From: Clitoria ternatea
Taxonomy: Eukaryota; Streptophyta; Magnoliopsida; Fabales; Fabaceae
Direction of reading: 5' to 3'
NCBI GenBank assembly: GCA_037962975.1
Contig: CM075669.1
Span: 244,999,351 to 245,063,350 of the forward strand
Length of the DNA stretch: 64,000 nt
Part shown: positions 45,418-56,382 of the stretch, one piece after another
Numbering within the stretch: the first letter of the stretch is position 1
Layout: each line of letters begins with the position of its first letter
Position numbers and translations under genes: made by a program
Notes under the pieces: model-generated
Seen by the model: only the letters and a program-made list of their open reading frames with translations
What the model was told of the DNA's origin: nothing
The model's database searches: none

Positions 45418-47511
45418 TGTGGCGCCCTAAATCCACTATTTGGTAATAGAGATGTTGACAACTAGTTAATAAAAAGTAAGGTGAATTTTTTTTCACTTGC
45501 ATCATTTCTTAGGTAAGGTATACAATAAAATAAAATTTAAATGACTACCCTAGATCTAATTAAAAACCATCCCATATATAAAAATATTAGAAGGAGAATG
45601 TTTAAGCAAGAGCCTAATAAATTTTCATTAACATATAAGATTGTCATGCACTAAGTCCTCTACTACTCATATTAGACCTTAATCATTCAATCTCAAGGGT
45701 ACATTCCCACAAGCTCACTTCAAGTCTAATAGTCTATATTCATATGTAAATTCAACAAGGTCTTTCCAAGAGTCTACTTATATGACAATATCATTCATAC
45801 ATACTAGATGAACATCAATCTTTACTTCTCACTATCTAGTCCTCTTTACGGGACCTTAACAAAGAATGAAACTACCTTAGTATTTTTCCAACATAACATG
45901 TTCCAATCTAACAACTCAAATCCAATATCTCATTCATAATAATCACATCATCCAAACTCCATTACTAGGTCCATATAATAATTTGTGTTGTCAATCAACA
46001 TCCTTCATCTTACTAAGAAAATCATAATTCAAATCCCAATATCTCAAATGTGTCAACAAGAGTTCAACAACTTCAATCATAATTTTTAAACATAGGCATC
46101 TAAACAAATAGTCAAACTATACAAAATATTGCCATATACAAAACACCCCATAAAAGTGGTAAAATTATAGAACCCAAAAAAAATTACCGGCCAAGGTAAA
46201 CCATCATACCCTCTTCACACTAGGCCACCTCTTTAAAAAGTTCTCACTTCTCAAGTCAGCCTACAACACAAGGCTAAAATGGACAACATGGAGAATGAGT
46301 ATATTTTCTCAATGATGAACAAGTAAAATCAACATGATAACATATACACAAGTAAAGGCAACTATACTTATTTCCATTCAACATTCAATTACATGAACAT
46401 AACACACATGCCATGGTAACACCAACATCATTTCTCAATTCAAGTTACCCATAAGTCATAAACATTTTGGTATCTCATTCTAAATGCCATGATCTTAGAA
46501 CTAATGCATATGCCATCCACTAAGACAATGCATATGCAACGAGTCCAACTTTCAATAATTCAATTCTTCTTTCATGTGCACACATCACTTTGATAATCAC
46601 AACCACGTATAGTTGTTCTAATATTTAACCCATGCAAGGTTTCTTTCTTAAGATCCTACAAGATCCTCAATTATGCCATATGCTAAATATCATAACCACG
46701 CATAGTCGCTCACATAATCAACCCACACAAGGTTTCTTTATCAAGATCCTGCAAGATCCAAATTTCACATAATGAGATATTCTATGCATGCCATGGGATG
46801 TAAAAGAATGCATATGATAGTCTTAATTCTCACAAGAATTTCATACATTCATACTTAGTGTCATTACACACTTTAAAAACCTTAAACAAGGCAAGCATTC
46901 AATCATGTTATCTCCCAAGGCATTCATTTAATTTCTAATCACTTTGAAGCATCATTCTATTTCAACATTTCACCAAGCCAAGGAAACACTTCATTGGATA
47001 ATCACCCATGAATTCAAGTGGCATATCAATAATCACATCAAGGCTCATAACCAACACATTTGCCAATCCAACATCAAATTATTCATGAGACACACTTCAC
47101 ATAATTTTCACATTTATATAACATCAATACCACTCAAGGCTATCATATAAGTATACACCAATACATGCATACATTATCAATAACATTGTCATACATTTAG
47201 AAAGTAAACTAATCTCCTACCTCAAGAGAAGTATTCCGTGGGGTTGGATGACCCCGCCTCACAAGAATGGTCAAAGCCTACATTTTAAATAAGCATAAAG
47301 CTACATCAAACATCACTCTATAATTAAGTTAATATATGCATATTCATATATACAAAACTTAGTTAGGTTTATACCATTACCACCTTGGAGGCTTGAAGTT
47401 TAAGTTTTCATTATCACACTTTTCCAATGTTTTAAAGATTTAAAACTCACTATTTGCAATTAGACAAAATCCTAGGGGTTATTTATCAAGTTCTCCTTAA
47501 CTTAAAATCTT
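45418..47511 (-). mobile_element. Element E 5' LTR (family C), truncated by LTR G
   Basis: It begins TGTGGCGCCC in plus orientation. It shares TTTCTCAATGATGAAC near 46310 and CCTCAAGAGAAGT near 47220 with C2 and C1. Two units of about 94 bp (ATCATAACCACG, then GCAAGGTTTCTTT, then AAGATCCTGCAAGATCC) lie at about 46596-46765. It stops at 47511, where TGTAACAGCCC begins. Confidence 0.75.
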
Positions 47512-47764
47512 TGTAACAGCCCTCATTTTTGTGTGTTATATGACATCCTGGTCGCTGTTGAGGGCGGGGAGTGATCGAAGGTGCATAGGCACAGACAAGG
47601 AGCGGCTCCTAGTAGGCTTCTAGTGGGAGGGGCACATGAACGAACCGAATACATACCAGAATGAGAGGGATCCAAAGACTGTATAGGTATGGGACTATAC
47701 AGTCGAAGATAGCTTAAAGAAAATAAATTCGTACTACATATACCAACAAATGCATTAGCCTTTT

Positions 47765-47860
47765 CGGTGGCCTATCACTTAAGGACTCCAAAGTTAAGCG
47801 TGCTTAACTTGGAGTAATTCTGGGATGGGTGACCTCCTGGGAAGTTCTTAGGAAGTGTGT
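47765..47860 (+). ncRNA. 5S rRNA-like domain in Cassandra LTR1
   Basis: GACTCCAAAGTTAAGCGTGC and GGGATGGGTGACCTCCTGGG match the 5S internal promoter (box A, intermediate element, box C) apart from a few bases; the middle, CTTAACTTGGAG, departs from 5S. It is not a real 5S gene: the 5' third is not 5S-like and a retroelement surrounds it. It could bind TFIIIA and Pol III. Confidence 0.85.
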
Positions 47861-47946
47861 GAGTGAGGACAAAGCACACTAGAAAGGTCTCGTGTTGGTC
47901 TGTGGGGCGAGTCGTTCATTCCTGAAAAGCGGCCTGGGCGTTACAA

Positions 47947-47958
47947 TGGTATCAGAGC
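47947..47958 (+). promoter_or_regulatory. Cassandra primer-binding site
   Basis: TGGTATCAGAGC lies one base after LTR1, the initiator-Met complement. Confidence 0.9.
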
Positions 47959-48284
47959 ATGGCCTCTCCTAGTATGGTATGGTTCGGGGATGAACCAGGC
48001 GGAAGCTGGTGGGCATGTGACATCCCGGTCACTGTTGAGGGCGGGGAGTGATTGATGATGCATGATTTAGCCTTAATTCCTTGCTTTAAATGTGTATAAT
48101 TTGCCATTGCTAATTGTGTAATATTATGCATTTTAACACATTTTCATAATTCAAGCTTTATTTAATATTAACTGAATTAGACGATAATCTTTAAATGGAA
48201 ATAATAAATCTTACTTGATTTCCCTTATATTGTAGTGAATAATTGAGTTTGCAATTGGGAAATTATGAAATTGAGCATCAGGTC

Positions 48285-48650
48285 TGACGCGTAGCACCAA
48301 TACCACGCGTAGCGTGGAAACAAATTCGCAACACCCACGCGCAGCGTAAAGCCCACGCGTAGCGTCAACAGTGACGAGGATCCCATTAACAGGCTGTGTG
48401 CAACTTCAGAAGTGGAGGATTTATTTATATTAAAATACTTATTGGCCAATCCATTATAGACATATGGCACTATCTCAGTGGGGAACATGCAGCACAAGTG
48501 TCCAAGCATTATTGAAGAATTATTGGATGAAATAATGTATTTTGAGTCAGAAACCCTCACGCGTAGCCTCACAACTAAGCGTAGCGTAGAAGCAGATTCG
48601 CAACGCTGACGCGTAGCGTCCTGCTGACGCACAGCGTCAGCAGGAGACCT
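48285..48650. repeat. ACGCGTAGCGT-type word clusters in LTR H
   Basis: CACGCGTAGCGTGG, CACGCGCAGCGT, ACGCGTAGCGTC, GCTGACGCGTAGCGTC and CTGACGCACAGCGTCAG recur in two clusters on either side of a 190-bp gap. Most are near-palindromes rich in CpG. Confidence 0.75.
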
Positions 48651-48666
48651 TTACCTCTGCTTTCAC

Positions 48667-48674
48667 TATAAATA
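48667..48674 (+). promoter_or_regulatory. TATA box of LTR H
   Basis: CACTATAAATAGG is a canonical plant TATA context, about 615 bp into the LTR. Confidence 0.55.
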
Positions 48675-49853
48675 GGACCATTGCCAAAGGCTTCAAACAC
48701 ACCTGAATTCACGTTTCTCTCTTTGTTTCTATAAGCATCAAAGGAAGGCACAAAGCCTCCTCCTCTCTTCTTTCCCCTCTTTGCTCCATTCCGGGTTAGT
48801 TTCTTTTCTTTGTAGTTGTTATTATGGAGGGCTAAAACCCTAGATTGATTTTCTTGGAAAATATTGTAATGTAATTTTGAGGTCATTATTTTTAATACAC
48901 TATGTTTTTGTTATTGTTATTTCTTCATAATCTTACTCTGCTTATTTAATTCCATTTTGTTTAATCAAAATTGTATGCTTAATCGGTTTAATTATTCAAA
49001 TGGAATAAAATAAGGTTTTAAATTAGAATGGATTAAGGAAATATGCATGCTTAATGAATATTTTCATAATCACTTTTAATAATTATGGTTTGCTTAATTC
49101 CATAATAAGAGAATAGATTATGTATGTAGGCGATGTTCTTACATATGCTCAATAATTCCTAGATTCTACGATCTTGACTCCTTTTGCTTAATTAGGATGC
49201 TTGATTAAAATATTCATTTTTAAATGAAAGTAAAGGAATTATGCATTGAAAAAGACGCTTAGTTGATTAATTCAAATTGAGCTAAGAAATTGACAGTAAT
49301 GAAAGTATACAAATTATCTTTAGTGAACCAAGGATAAATTTATTTACAATACTCCAAGAAAATCAATTGCTTGTTAATTATTGTTTTAAATCCTATATTT
49401 ACTTTGTCTTTAATTTTAATTGTGATAACAAAATCAATCAAACCCCCCCAATTGTACGTTTGTTGAACTTATGTTTGTAAAAAATTTTAGTTGTTGAGTT
49501 TTTATTTTTAATTGTTAAAAATTAGTTTAAGACTTGATTTTTCCTAAATTTTTGTGTTGATCCTTGAGAGAACGACCTAGGTTGACACCCTAGTACTACA
49601 TTAATTAATTTTAATGTACTAATTTGATGGAATCACGACTGTAAAAAATACACACGTCAGTGATCGTCGGTGCATAGGCACGGACAAGGAGCGGCTCCTG
49701 GCAGGCTTCCAGTGGGAGGGGCACATGAATGAACCGAATACATACCAGAATGAGAGGGATCCAAAGACTGTATAGGTATAGGACTATACAGTCGAGGATA
49801 GCTTAAAGAAATAAATTTGTACTACCTATACCAACAAATGCATTAGCCTTTTC

Positions 49854-49947
49854 GGTGGCCTATCACTTAAGGACTCCAAAGTTAAGCGTGCTTAACTTGG
49901 AGTAATTTTGGGATGGGTGACTTCCTGGGAAGTTCTTGGGAATTATG
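49854..49947 (+). ncRNA. 5S rRNA-like domain in Cassandra LTR2
   Basis: Same domain as in LTR1, with box A intact (AAGTTAAGCGTGC) but GTGACTTCCTGGG in place of GTGACCTCCTGGG between the intermediate element and box C. Confidence 0.82.
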
Positions 49948-52286
49948 TAAGTGAGGACAAAGCACACTAGAAAGGTCTTGTGTTGGTCTATGGGGCAAGT
50001 CGTTCATTCCTGAAAAGTGGCCTGGGCGTTAGATGCTAGGACTTTAAGGCCAATTGTCTTGATTGCATGATAATTTTGTGCGTATTGATGACTAGGGTAC
50101 GGCCGATTAACTTGTGTGTGATAGCTGAATTATATTTTAGAAGATTTTATGAATATAAGGCGAATACCCTTGCTTTAATTATGTGAGAAATAGAGTCGAT
50201 TAGATAATAATAGTAATGTGTTTGATAATGCTCATAATAACAGAGATTTTTCAATTAGAACGTTAGAAATCTAATAGAAATGTTTAAAGTATTTTGTTCA
50301 AGTTATATAAACTATGTATCTCCCCTGATTTGGGCCAAGAAATTATTTCAGGAACTTGGAGTCAATTATTTTTATCCCAAAACGTCCGTCACAGCATTCC
50401 TAATGATTTTTACGAAGAGCCTGATACCCGTTTCCAACCACCCAAGCCCCAAAACTTTGATTTTAAGTTACCCGGGTAAGCCAAAATGCGCATTTGTACG
50501 TATTTTAGGCGTAATTTCCTCTTCCGTTATTGGATTTGAGTTGTTATTAATTCAAAATCTCTGTATCAAATTTATCTACAACTTTGATATTGACCACGAG
50601 AGCCAATTCTTACCCCATAAATCCCAGAAATTAAAATACCATATTGATTCATATTTCTCGAGTGACTGCTTGTACTATGTTTAGTATTTTTCACGTTTCT
50701 CCCTTGTATGGCCATGAAATTGAACGATTCTTCCGCAAAAATTTTCTTGACTCAATTTTATACAATTTTGATGAAGAACAAAAAGCTCAAATCCCTACTA
50801 ATTTTGCCCAGAAAATTAATCATTGTATGAAATAATAATCCCGTCACAACCTTGCACTTCTTTCGTATTTGGGTCATAACTCCCTTATTTCTTAATGAAA
50901 ATTTTATGCCATATACCAAATTAAAGATAACAAAAAGGTTTAAAACTTTTATGTTTAGTCCATTTTCAAATTTGGCCCAAAAAGGCCCTTAAATTCATGA
51001 GCAAGTGACTGCACCTGCACTTGACACATCAGTTTTGCATGAGCAATTAACCAATCACGTTGCACCACCTCCTTGCCACTTGCTTTAGCCATGCAAGGTC
51101 CTTCTCCACCACTCCACAAGTTGAAGGGGAAACCTAGCAATTGCATGAATCTAATCTGACACCTCTCCCACTCACTCATAGCCGTGGAGCTCCTTGGTGG
51201 GCAAGGCATGCATGCCAAAATTTTACACTTCCTAGACCACTCTAGTTTCTTCTTTGTTCCTTTCATTCTCTCTAACTTAGAAAAATTCCAGCAACACTTT
51301 TCTCCATTTTTCTTATACTTCTTCCATCTACAACATCATCATCCACTCACTACCATCTAATCCAACCACCACACCACCTTTCTTAACCTCAAAAATTCAA
51401 GCTACCACCTTCCAAGACAATACTTTCTCCTTGAAATTTCTTCAAACAACAACCATTTTCTTCTCCCATTCACCATCAAATTCACGTCAAAACCACCACC
51501 TCCCAAGTATTCATTTTCCTCCTCCTTGATGAAACAAATTATGATGATCTAAACGCAAACCTTGAAGTCTTTAGCCTTTCTCTTGGTGGCTGAATTTGTT
51601 GTGGTAAGTGGGAAGTAACTAGCTTGTCTAAATTCATAAAATGTCACATGCATGGTGTGACGACCCTTATCAATTTTCTCATTTTTTACAATAGATTTTT
51701 CACTTTTAATAAAATCCACTCGGTCTTAATATAAAATAATCTTTACTTTTATTAAATTCATTCAAAATAATAAAATCTTACTCAAAATGGCAATAACCGA
51801 TCGGGAATAAATCCTTAAACAAAGCATATTAAAAATAATGACCGATCGGAATATTTCAACATAAAATTGAAAATCAGCGGAAGGAAGAAATCGGAGTCAG
51901 GGATCATTCGCCTGAGCGAGACTCTAATTCGCTTGAGCGAGATCCGACTGGCTTGAGCGAACACTGAGAAAGTCACTTAGGCGAGTTCCAACTCGCTTGG
52001 GTGATTGCTACACATTAAATCTGAATAAACAAGACTTACAAGAAGAGTTAACGAGTCAGCTTTCACTCGGAAATAAGTCTACTCGGAAACACCGGTCTTT
52101 CATTTTTCAGAAAAGCTTAACCTTCCATCACTCTAGAAAGGTTCACTCATACCTTCACTCAGAAGCACTCTTATCTTTCTTCACTCAGAGTCTCAGCCAT
52201 AGCTCACTTGGAGACACTCCAACCTTTCCACTCGAAAGTGGTCTCTCGGTTATCCTTCACTTAGAAAGCAATGAAGGATACTTAGG

Positions 52287-55018
52287 TGTAACATCCTGAT
52301 TTTAGGGGAAAAATTTTCACGAATTAATTGGGGAATAACCTGGATCCCTAATATAACACTCCCATATATGAAGATATGAGAGTTGGTCCCATGGCCAAGA
52401 AGAAAGAGAAAGGAAGGCAAAGGGAATAAAAAAAAACATTCACACGGAAGCACCGACAGCGCCTGAGCGAACCACCACACAGCGTACACTCGCTCAAACG
52501 AAACGCGAATCCGCCTGGGCGAGACGCCCAACTCGCTCGGGCGATACCACGACAACGCCTTCCAGTGACCCACATTCGCTGGAGCGAGTCCTCCATTCGC
52601 TGAAGCGGGGAGTCTCACTCGGCTAAACCCTCACTCGGCATCGAAACATCCATACTCTTGATAAACGACTAAGTCCACTCGGATTCACTCCTAAGGCAAC
52701 TCGGTATGAAGGGTTCCAACACTCGGAAACGACTCCCACGCCTACCTTCTATAACCTAGTCTCTTATATTTATCTACCGAGGTATATACTAGATTCGCCA
52801 GATAAGTGAGGGACTTTCCACTCGGATTCTATAGACTCTCACTCGGAATATTTCCCGCTCGGAGCTTATACACGTTTTCACTCGGAATCGGTTAAGCCTA
52901 AGCGCTCGGGAATTCTTCACTAAGTTACTCACCAGAATGACACTGGAGGAAACTTCCCTAAGAACTCGTCTAAGTGTTTCTCTCTCGGGAAACTCATGTG
53001 AATGAATCTCACTCGAAATTTCATACTTACATATACTCGGAAATCCTCAGACCTATATTCATTCGGGGAGTAACAGCTAACTCACTCGGCACACTACAAT
53101 TTAATCGCTCGGATTATACTTATCCTACGCTTAGAGTACATTCCATTCCAAACCACTCCATTAACTCCTGCTTCAGACGGGGGATCACCTAGGATCTTTT
53201 TACTCGGGAGTACAAGCTCTTCCTCACTCGGCTTACATACAATCTTTCACTCGGAACCACTCAGCTTCATAACTACCCATAAACACACTAACCTCTTACG
53301 CTCGTAAGGCATACTCGTGCATCCATACTTACCGCTCGGACATCACTTACAGTATAGAAGAACACACAACATATATATATATAAAAGAAAGTATTCAAAT
53401 AATTACAAGAGTTTCATCATGACCTCTGTCACCCGAAGGTGTTCAAGTTCTAACGTAGGGGCTAAAACCAAAACATGAGCCGGCCAAGGCTTAACAGGAC
53501 CTTACACACAGTATATACATATACACATATATTCGAAAGCACTCGACTGTTTTGTCCTGCACTCAGTTCCTCCTTCATCCTTCATTCCGAGAGATGTTCA
53601 CTGAAAATGTAGCCACTGTAGGGGTGAGCTTTCACAGGTAAAATGACAATCAAGGGTTTGGTATCAGTGTCAGTATGCACACTCACTTTCATTCAATCGT
53701 TTTCAAGTTAACTAAGGTTAGGCAAGCAGAATAATATCTATGGCATACATACAACACACATAAGTATCCACACACTCAGAAATCATTCATAACACTCAAC
53801 ACATGCTATGCGTACTGTTCTAATCAACCTCATTTCTACATGCATGCCTGCGGATCCGACTCGAGTGATGACTTTCAGTTACAGTTTCCCTCCTACTGGC
53901 CCCTCGTCCCTCAACTCTTCCCGTGTGGTACCAGCCTCCCATGGGCGTCTCGAGACTCCTCTCTAGCTCCTACGGCTACCACGAGCTCTCTCGGGATCTA
54001 GCCAAGGTCTGTAGCTGGAAGTCATTCCCTCGGGCTCATGACCTTCCACGGGTCACCCCACTCTTACATATGCAGCTAATGCATTTACCAGCAAGCACCA
54101 TCACACAACCGATACCTCCTTCGTGACCATAAGTAGAACAGACTCAACACAACCTTTATATTTGTTTTATCAGTTACCCCAATATGTACAACAATCGGGC
54201 AATCAAAGTAATGGCATTTGACAAATCAACTAACGAGTACACATTCATATTTTCACAGTGTTAACAAAGATGGAACCATGCATTTCATTCGTCATTATCA
54301 AAGGCTAACAGTCCATATTACTACCCTCTTGATTGCATGCAGCTACCATATAACCACTGTAAAACACACAAAAATCAGAACCATCAATCATGCATAAGAT
54401 CCAGTCATCATAAACACATGCACACACTCAAAGCAGTACATTCATCCGGCACCGTTCGTGGACCATGCATTTGACATGCAAGCGCCCCCTACCTACGGAA
54501 GGAACTTCAAGAAGCTTTTCTGCTCTCGACGTTGGATCCGGCGCCCTTCTTCTGATCCGTTCAGCCTTTCTTCGCCCCGTCGCACTCTACACTCGGTTCG
54601 GGAATGGAGCGTTGTTCTTCCTCTGCCTCAACGGTCGTCTTTCACCAGTTGGAGGGCTCTGACCTTCTTCCCGTACTGTCGTCGTGAAGAACAAAAACAG
54701 GGGAAAGGAAAGAAGATGGAGACGAAGAAGAAAAGAGAGAATGAAGTAGTGGGAGAAGTTTTTGCACACACGGTAATACAGGGTATGCACATATATACGT
54801 ATGCGAAGAGAAGGAGTGGGATGGGAGAGCGTGAGTCGCAGTCCACTCACACCTTCCGCCAATCACAAATAGCCACATCCCACCAACTAAGTCCAATTAG
54901 CTTGTCATTAACTCTCAAGCTATATTGATTATGATTAACAATTAATTCTTTACATTGCATTCAAATTCTTACCATTTAATTTTCATTCGGTAACTAACTT
55001 CGGAATTGGGATGTTACA
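52287..55018 (-). mobile_element. Element F 3' LTR
   Basis: Contents in plus order: U5 hairpin 52361-52381, CGCTTGAGCG words 52455-52600, CACTCGG array 52610-53340, GC-rich block about 53870-54070 with GTCTCGAGAC, CCCATGGG and TGACC/GGTCA inverted repeats, then the promoter side. The open frames at 54458-54928 and on the opposite strand recur in the other LTR and show no known domain; they probably reflect chance in a GC-rich U3/R region. Confidence 0.92.
52610..53340 (-). repeat. CCGAGTGA-type array in LTR F
   Basis: CACTCGG words recur every 15-45 bp with unlike spacers; the sense strand therefore carries CCGAGTG. The second copy lies at about 60090-60820. Confidence 0.8.
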
Positions 55019-56380
55019 GTTCTCCCCCACTCAAAAAGAATTTCGTCCTCGAAATTCAGTCGGTAACTCACCTTAGTAAACAACTCGGGGTACTGCTGCC
55101 TCATGGTGTCTTCGCGTTCCCAGGTACGAGAGGTAGTCTTGCCTTGTTGCCACTCCACCTCGACCAGCTGTACATTTTTGCTCCTCAACCGCTTCACCGA
55201 TCGGTCCACGATTCTGATCGGTGTAGTCACAGTGGTCAGGTCTTCCTTGACTTCCACTTTGTCATCAGGCATTGTGTGGCTGGGGTCATGTAGATACTTC
55301 CTTAGTTGAGACACATGAAACACGTCATGCAATTGAGATAAGTGAGTCGGTAGTGCTATACGATATGCCACGGAGCCGACTCATTCCAACACCTCATAAG
55401 GTCCAATGTATCGAGGGCTTAACTTTCTGTTTTTCAAGGCTCGCCCGACCCCTTTACTCGGTGAAGTCCTTAGAAATACCTTGTCTCTGACTGAAAACTC
55501 TAATGGTTTGGTTCGCTCGTCGTAGTAGCTCTTTTGCCTGTCTTGAGACGCCTTCATCTTCTCTTTTATCACTCGGATCTGTTCTGAAGTTTACTTAACA
55601 ATCTCTGGTCCCAATAGCAGACTCTCACCCGTTTCCGACCAGCAAAGCGGGGTTCGGCACCTTCGACCATACAACGCTTCGTAGGGTGCCATACCAATGC
55701 TGCTGTGATGGCTGTTATTGTACGTAAACTCAATCAAGGGAAGGTACTGCTCCCATTCTCCATCGTGCTCCAACACACACGCTCTCAATAAGTCCTCCAG
55801 GCTTTGAATCGTTCGCTCGGATTATCCATCCGATTGGGGGTGGTAGGCAGAGCTAAGCCAAAGTTTAGTGCCCATTTCTTGATGCAGCCTGGTCCAAAAC
55901 CGGGACGTGAACCTAGGATCCCTATCTGATATGATGGAAGTCGGTATACCATGCAGTCGGACGATCTCTTGAATGTAGATCCGTGCTAACCTATGCATCG
56001 GGTACTTCATGTTCACAGGTAGGAAATGTGCACTCTTCGTCAGTCGGTCAATAATGACCCAAATTACATCATGGCTCACTCGGTTTTTGGGCATTCCCAT
56101 GACAAAGTCCATAGCAATTGAGTCCCATTTCCACACGGGAATGTCTAGGGGCTGTAATGCACCATACGGCTTCTGGTGCTCGACCTTCGTCTTTTGACAG
56201 GTGATACACCGAGCCACGTATTCTGCCACATCCTTTTTTAGTCCGAGCCACCAGAACTGTGTCCTTAGGTCATGGTACATCTTCGTGGCTCCCGGGTGGA
56301 TACTTAACAAGCTCTTGTGAGCCTCATCAAGCACCATTCTCCTCAATTCTCCTCCACCCGGCACGTATATTCTGTTTCTT
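54994..56380 (-). pseudogene. Element F integrase with chromodomain-like tail
   Basis: HHCC module: AHKSLLSIH and CITCQKTK. Catalytic core: Asp in AMDFVMG, Asp in ISDRDPRF, and Glu in the SERT block after HPQSDG. GPY/F-type module SPRYIGPYEVLE. Tail: RLRSKNVQLVEVEWQQG and TWEREDTMRQQYPELF. Stops in the one frame: 55822-55824 (TAA, conserved Gln position), 55591-55593 (TAA, Gln position) and 55381-55383 (TGA, Arg position). The C-terminus runs past the usual PELF to a stop at 54994 inside the 3' LTR. Confidence 0.92.
55019..55032 (-). promoter_or_regulatory. Polypurine tract of element F
   Basis: Sense GAGTGGGGGAGAAC directly before the 3' LTR. It overlaps the extended end of the polyprotein frame. 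Confidence 0.8.
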
Positions 56381-56382
56381 AC

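Larger units (their letters stand above)
42108..47511 (-). mobile_element. Ty3/gypsy element E, truncated before integrase
   Basis: In sense order: 5' LTR (47511 to 45418, its start cut by LTR G), PBS, gag, protease, RT, RNase H, then an abrupt end at 42108. Integrase, PPT and 3' LTR are absent. The LTR is of family C. There is one frameshift between 44329 and 43934 and there are several stops. It cannot be autonomous. Confidence 0.85.
48053..49659 (+). mobile_element. Solo LTR H (1.61 kb, Athila-like?)
   Basis: It begins TGATGATGCATG and ends ACACACGTCA, with TSD GTGAT at 48048-48052 and 49660-49664. Alignment of Cassandra LTR2 with LTR1 confirms the clean joint. The end box ATCCTTGAGAGAACGACC is of the kind seen near LTR ends of plant Athila/Tat-type elements (from memory). 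A TATA box is at 48667-48674. Two clusters of ACGCGTAGCGT words lie at 48285-48365 and 48557-48650. Minus open frames at 48225-48886 read through these words and are rejected as genes. Confidence 0.8.
47539..50033 (+). mobile_element. Cassandra TRIM element (5S-rRNA-like LTRs), with LTR H nested
   Basis: LTR1 is 47539-47945 (407 bp). The short internal part (47946-48015) has a tRNA-Met PBS and a purine-rich end (GGCGGAAGCTGGTGGGCA). LTR2 is 48016-48052 plus 49665-50033 (406 bp), split by LTR H. The flanking TSD is TGTTA (47534-47538) versus TGCTA (50034-50038), with one mismatch. No coding capacity is present or expected. 5S-like sequence inside a TRIM LTR is diagnostic of Cassandra, a family widespread in vascular plants that depends on other elements for proteins. 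Confidence 0.92.
47512..51655 (+). mobile_element. LTR G, split by Cassandra and entered by LTR B2
   Basis: The start TGTAACAGCCC is at 47512. The LTR is visible as 47512-47538 and 50039-51655. The TSD of Cassandra (TGTTA/TGCTA) marks the first break, and LTR B2 starts at 51656. The G end is not seen. Around 50560-50960, phrases like CTACAACTTTGAT and ATTTTGATGAAGAAC recur at about 185 bp, as in LTRs A and S. Small open frames at 50280-50835 cross these repeats and are not called genes. Confidence 0.6.

Noticed and set aside
47765..47860. Genuine 5S rRNA gene
   Set aside because: The 5' third is not 5S-like and the sequence sits inside a 407-bp LTR with PBS, partner LTR and target duplication: it is Cassandra.
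48225..48886. Two minus-strand frames of 103 and 135 residues
   Set aside because: They read through the ACGCGTAGCGT clusters of LTR H; no conserved blocks and no gene context.
50280..50684. 134-residue plus frame in LTR G
   Set aside because: It crosses the ~185-bp repeat region, and overlapping frames are equally open; no family features.
54458..54928. 156-residue open frame with overlapping opposite-strand frames
   Set aside because: It lies wholly in the LTR of F, recurs in broken form in the other LTR (61942-62405), and has no recognisable domain.
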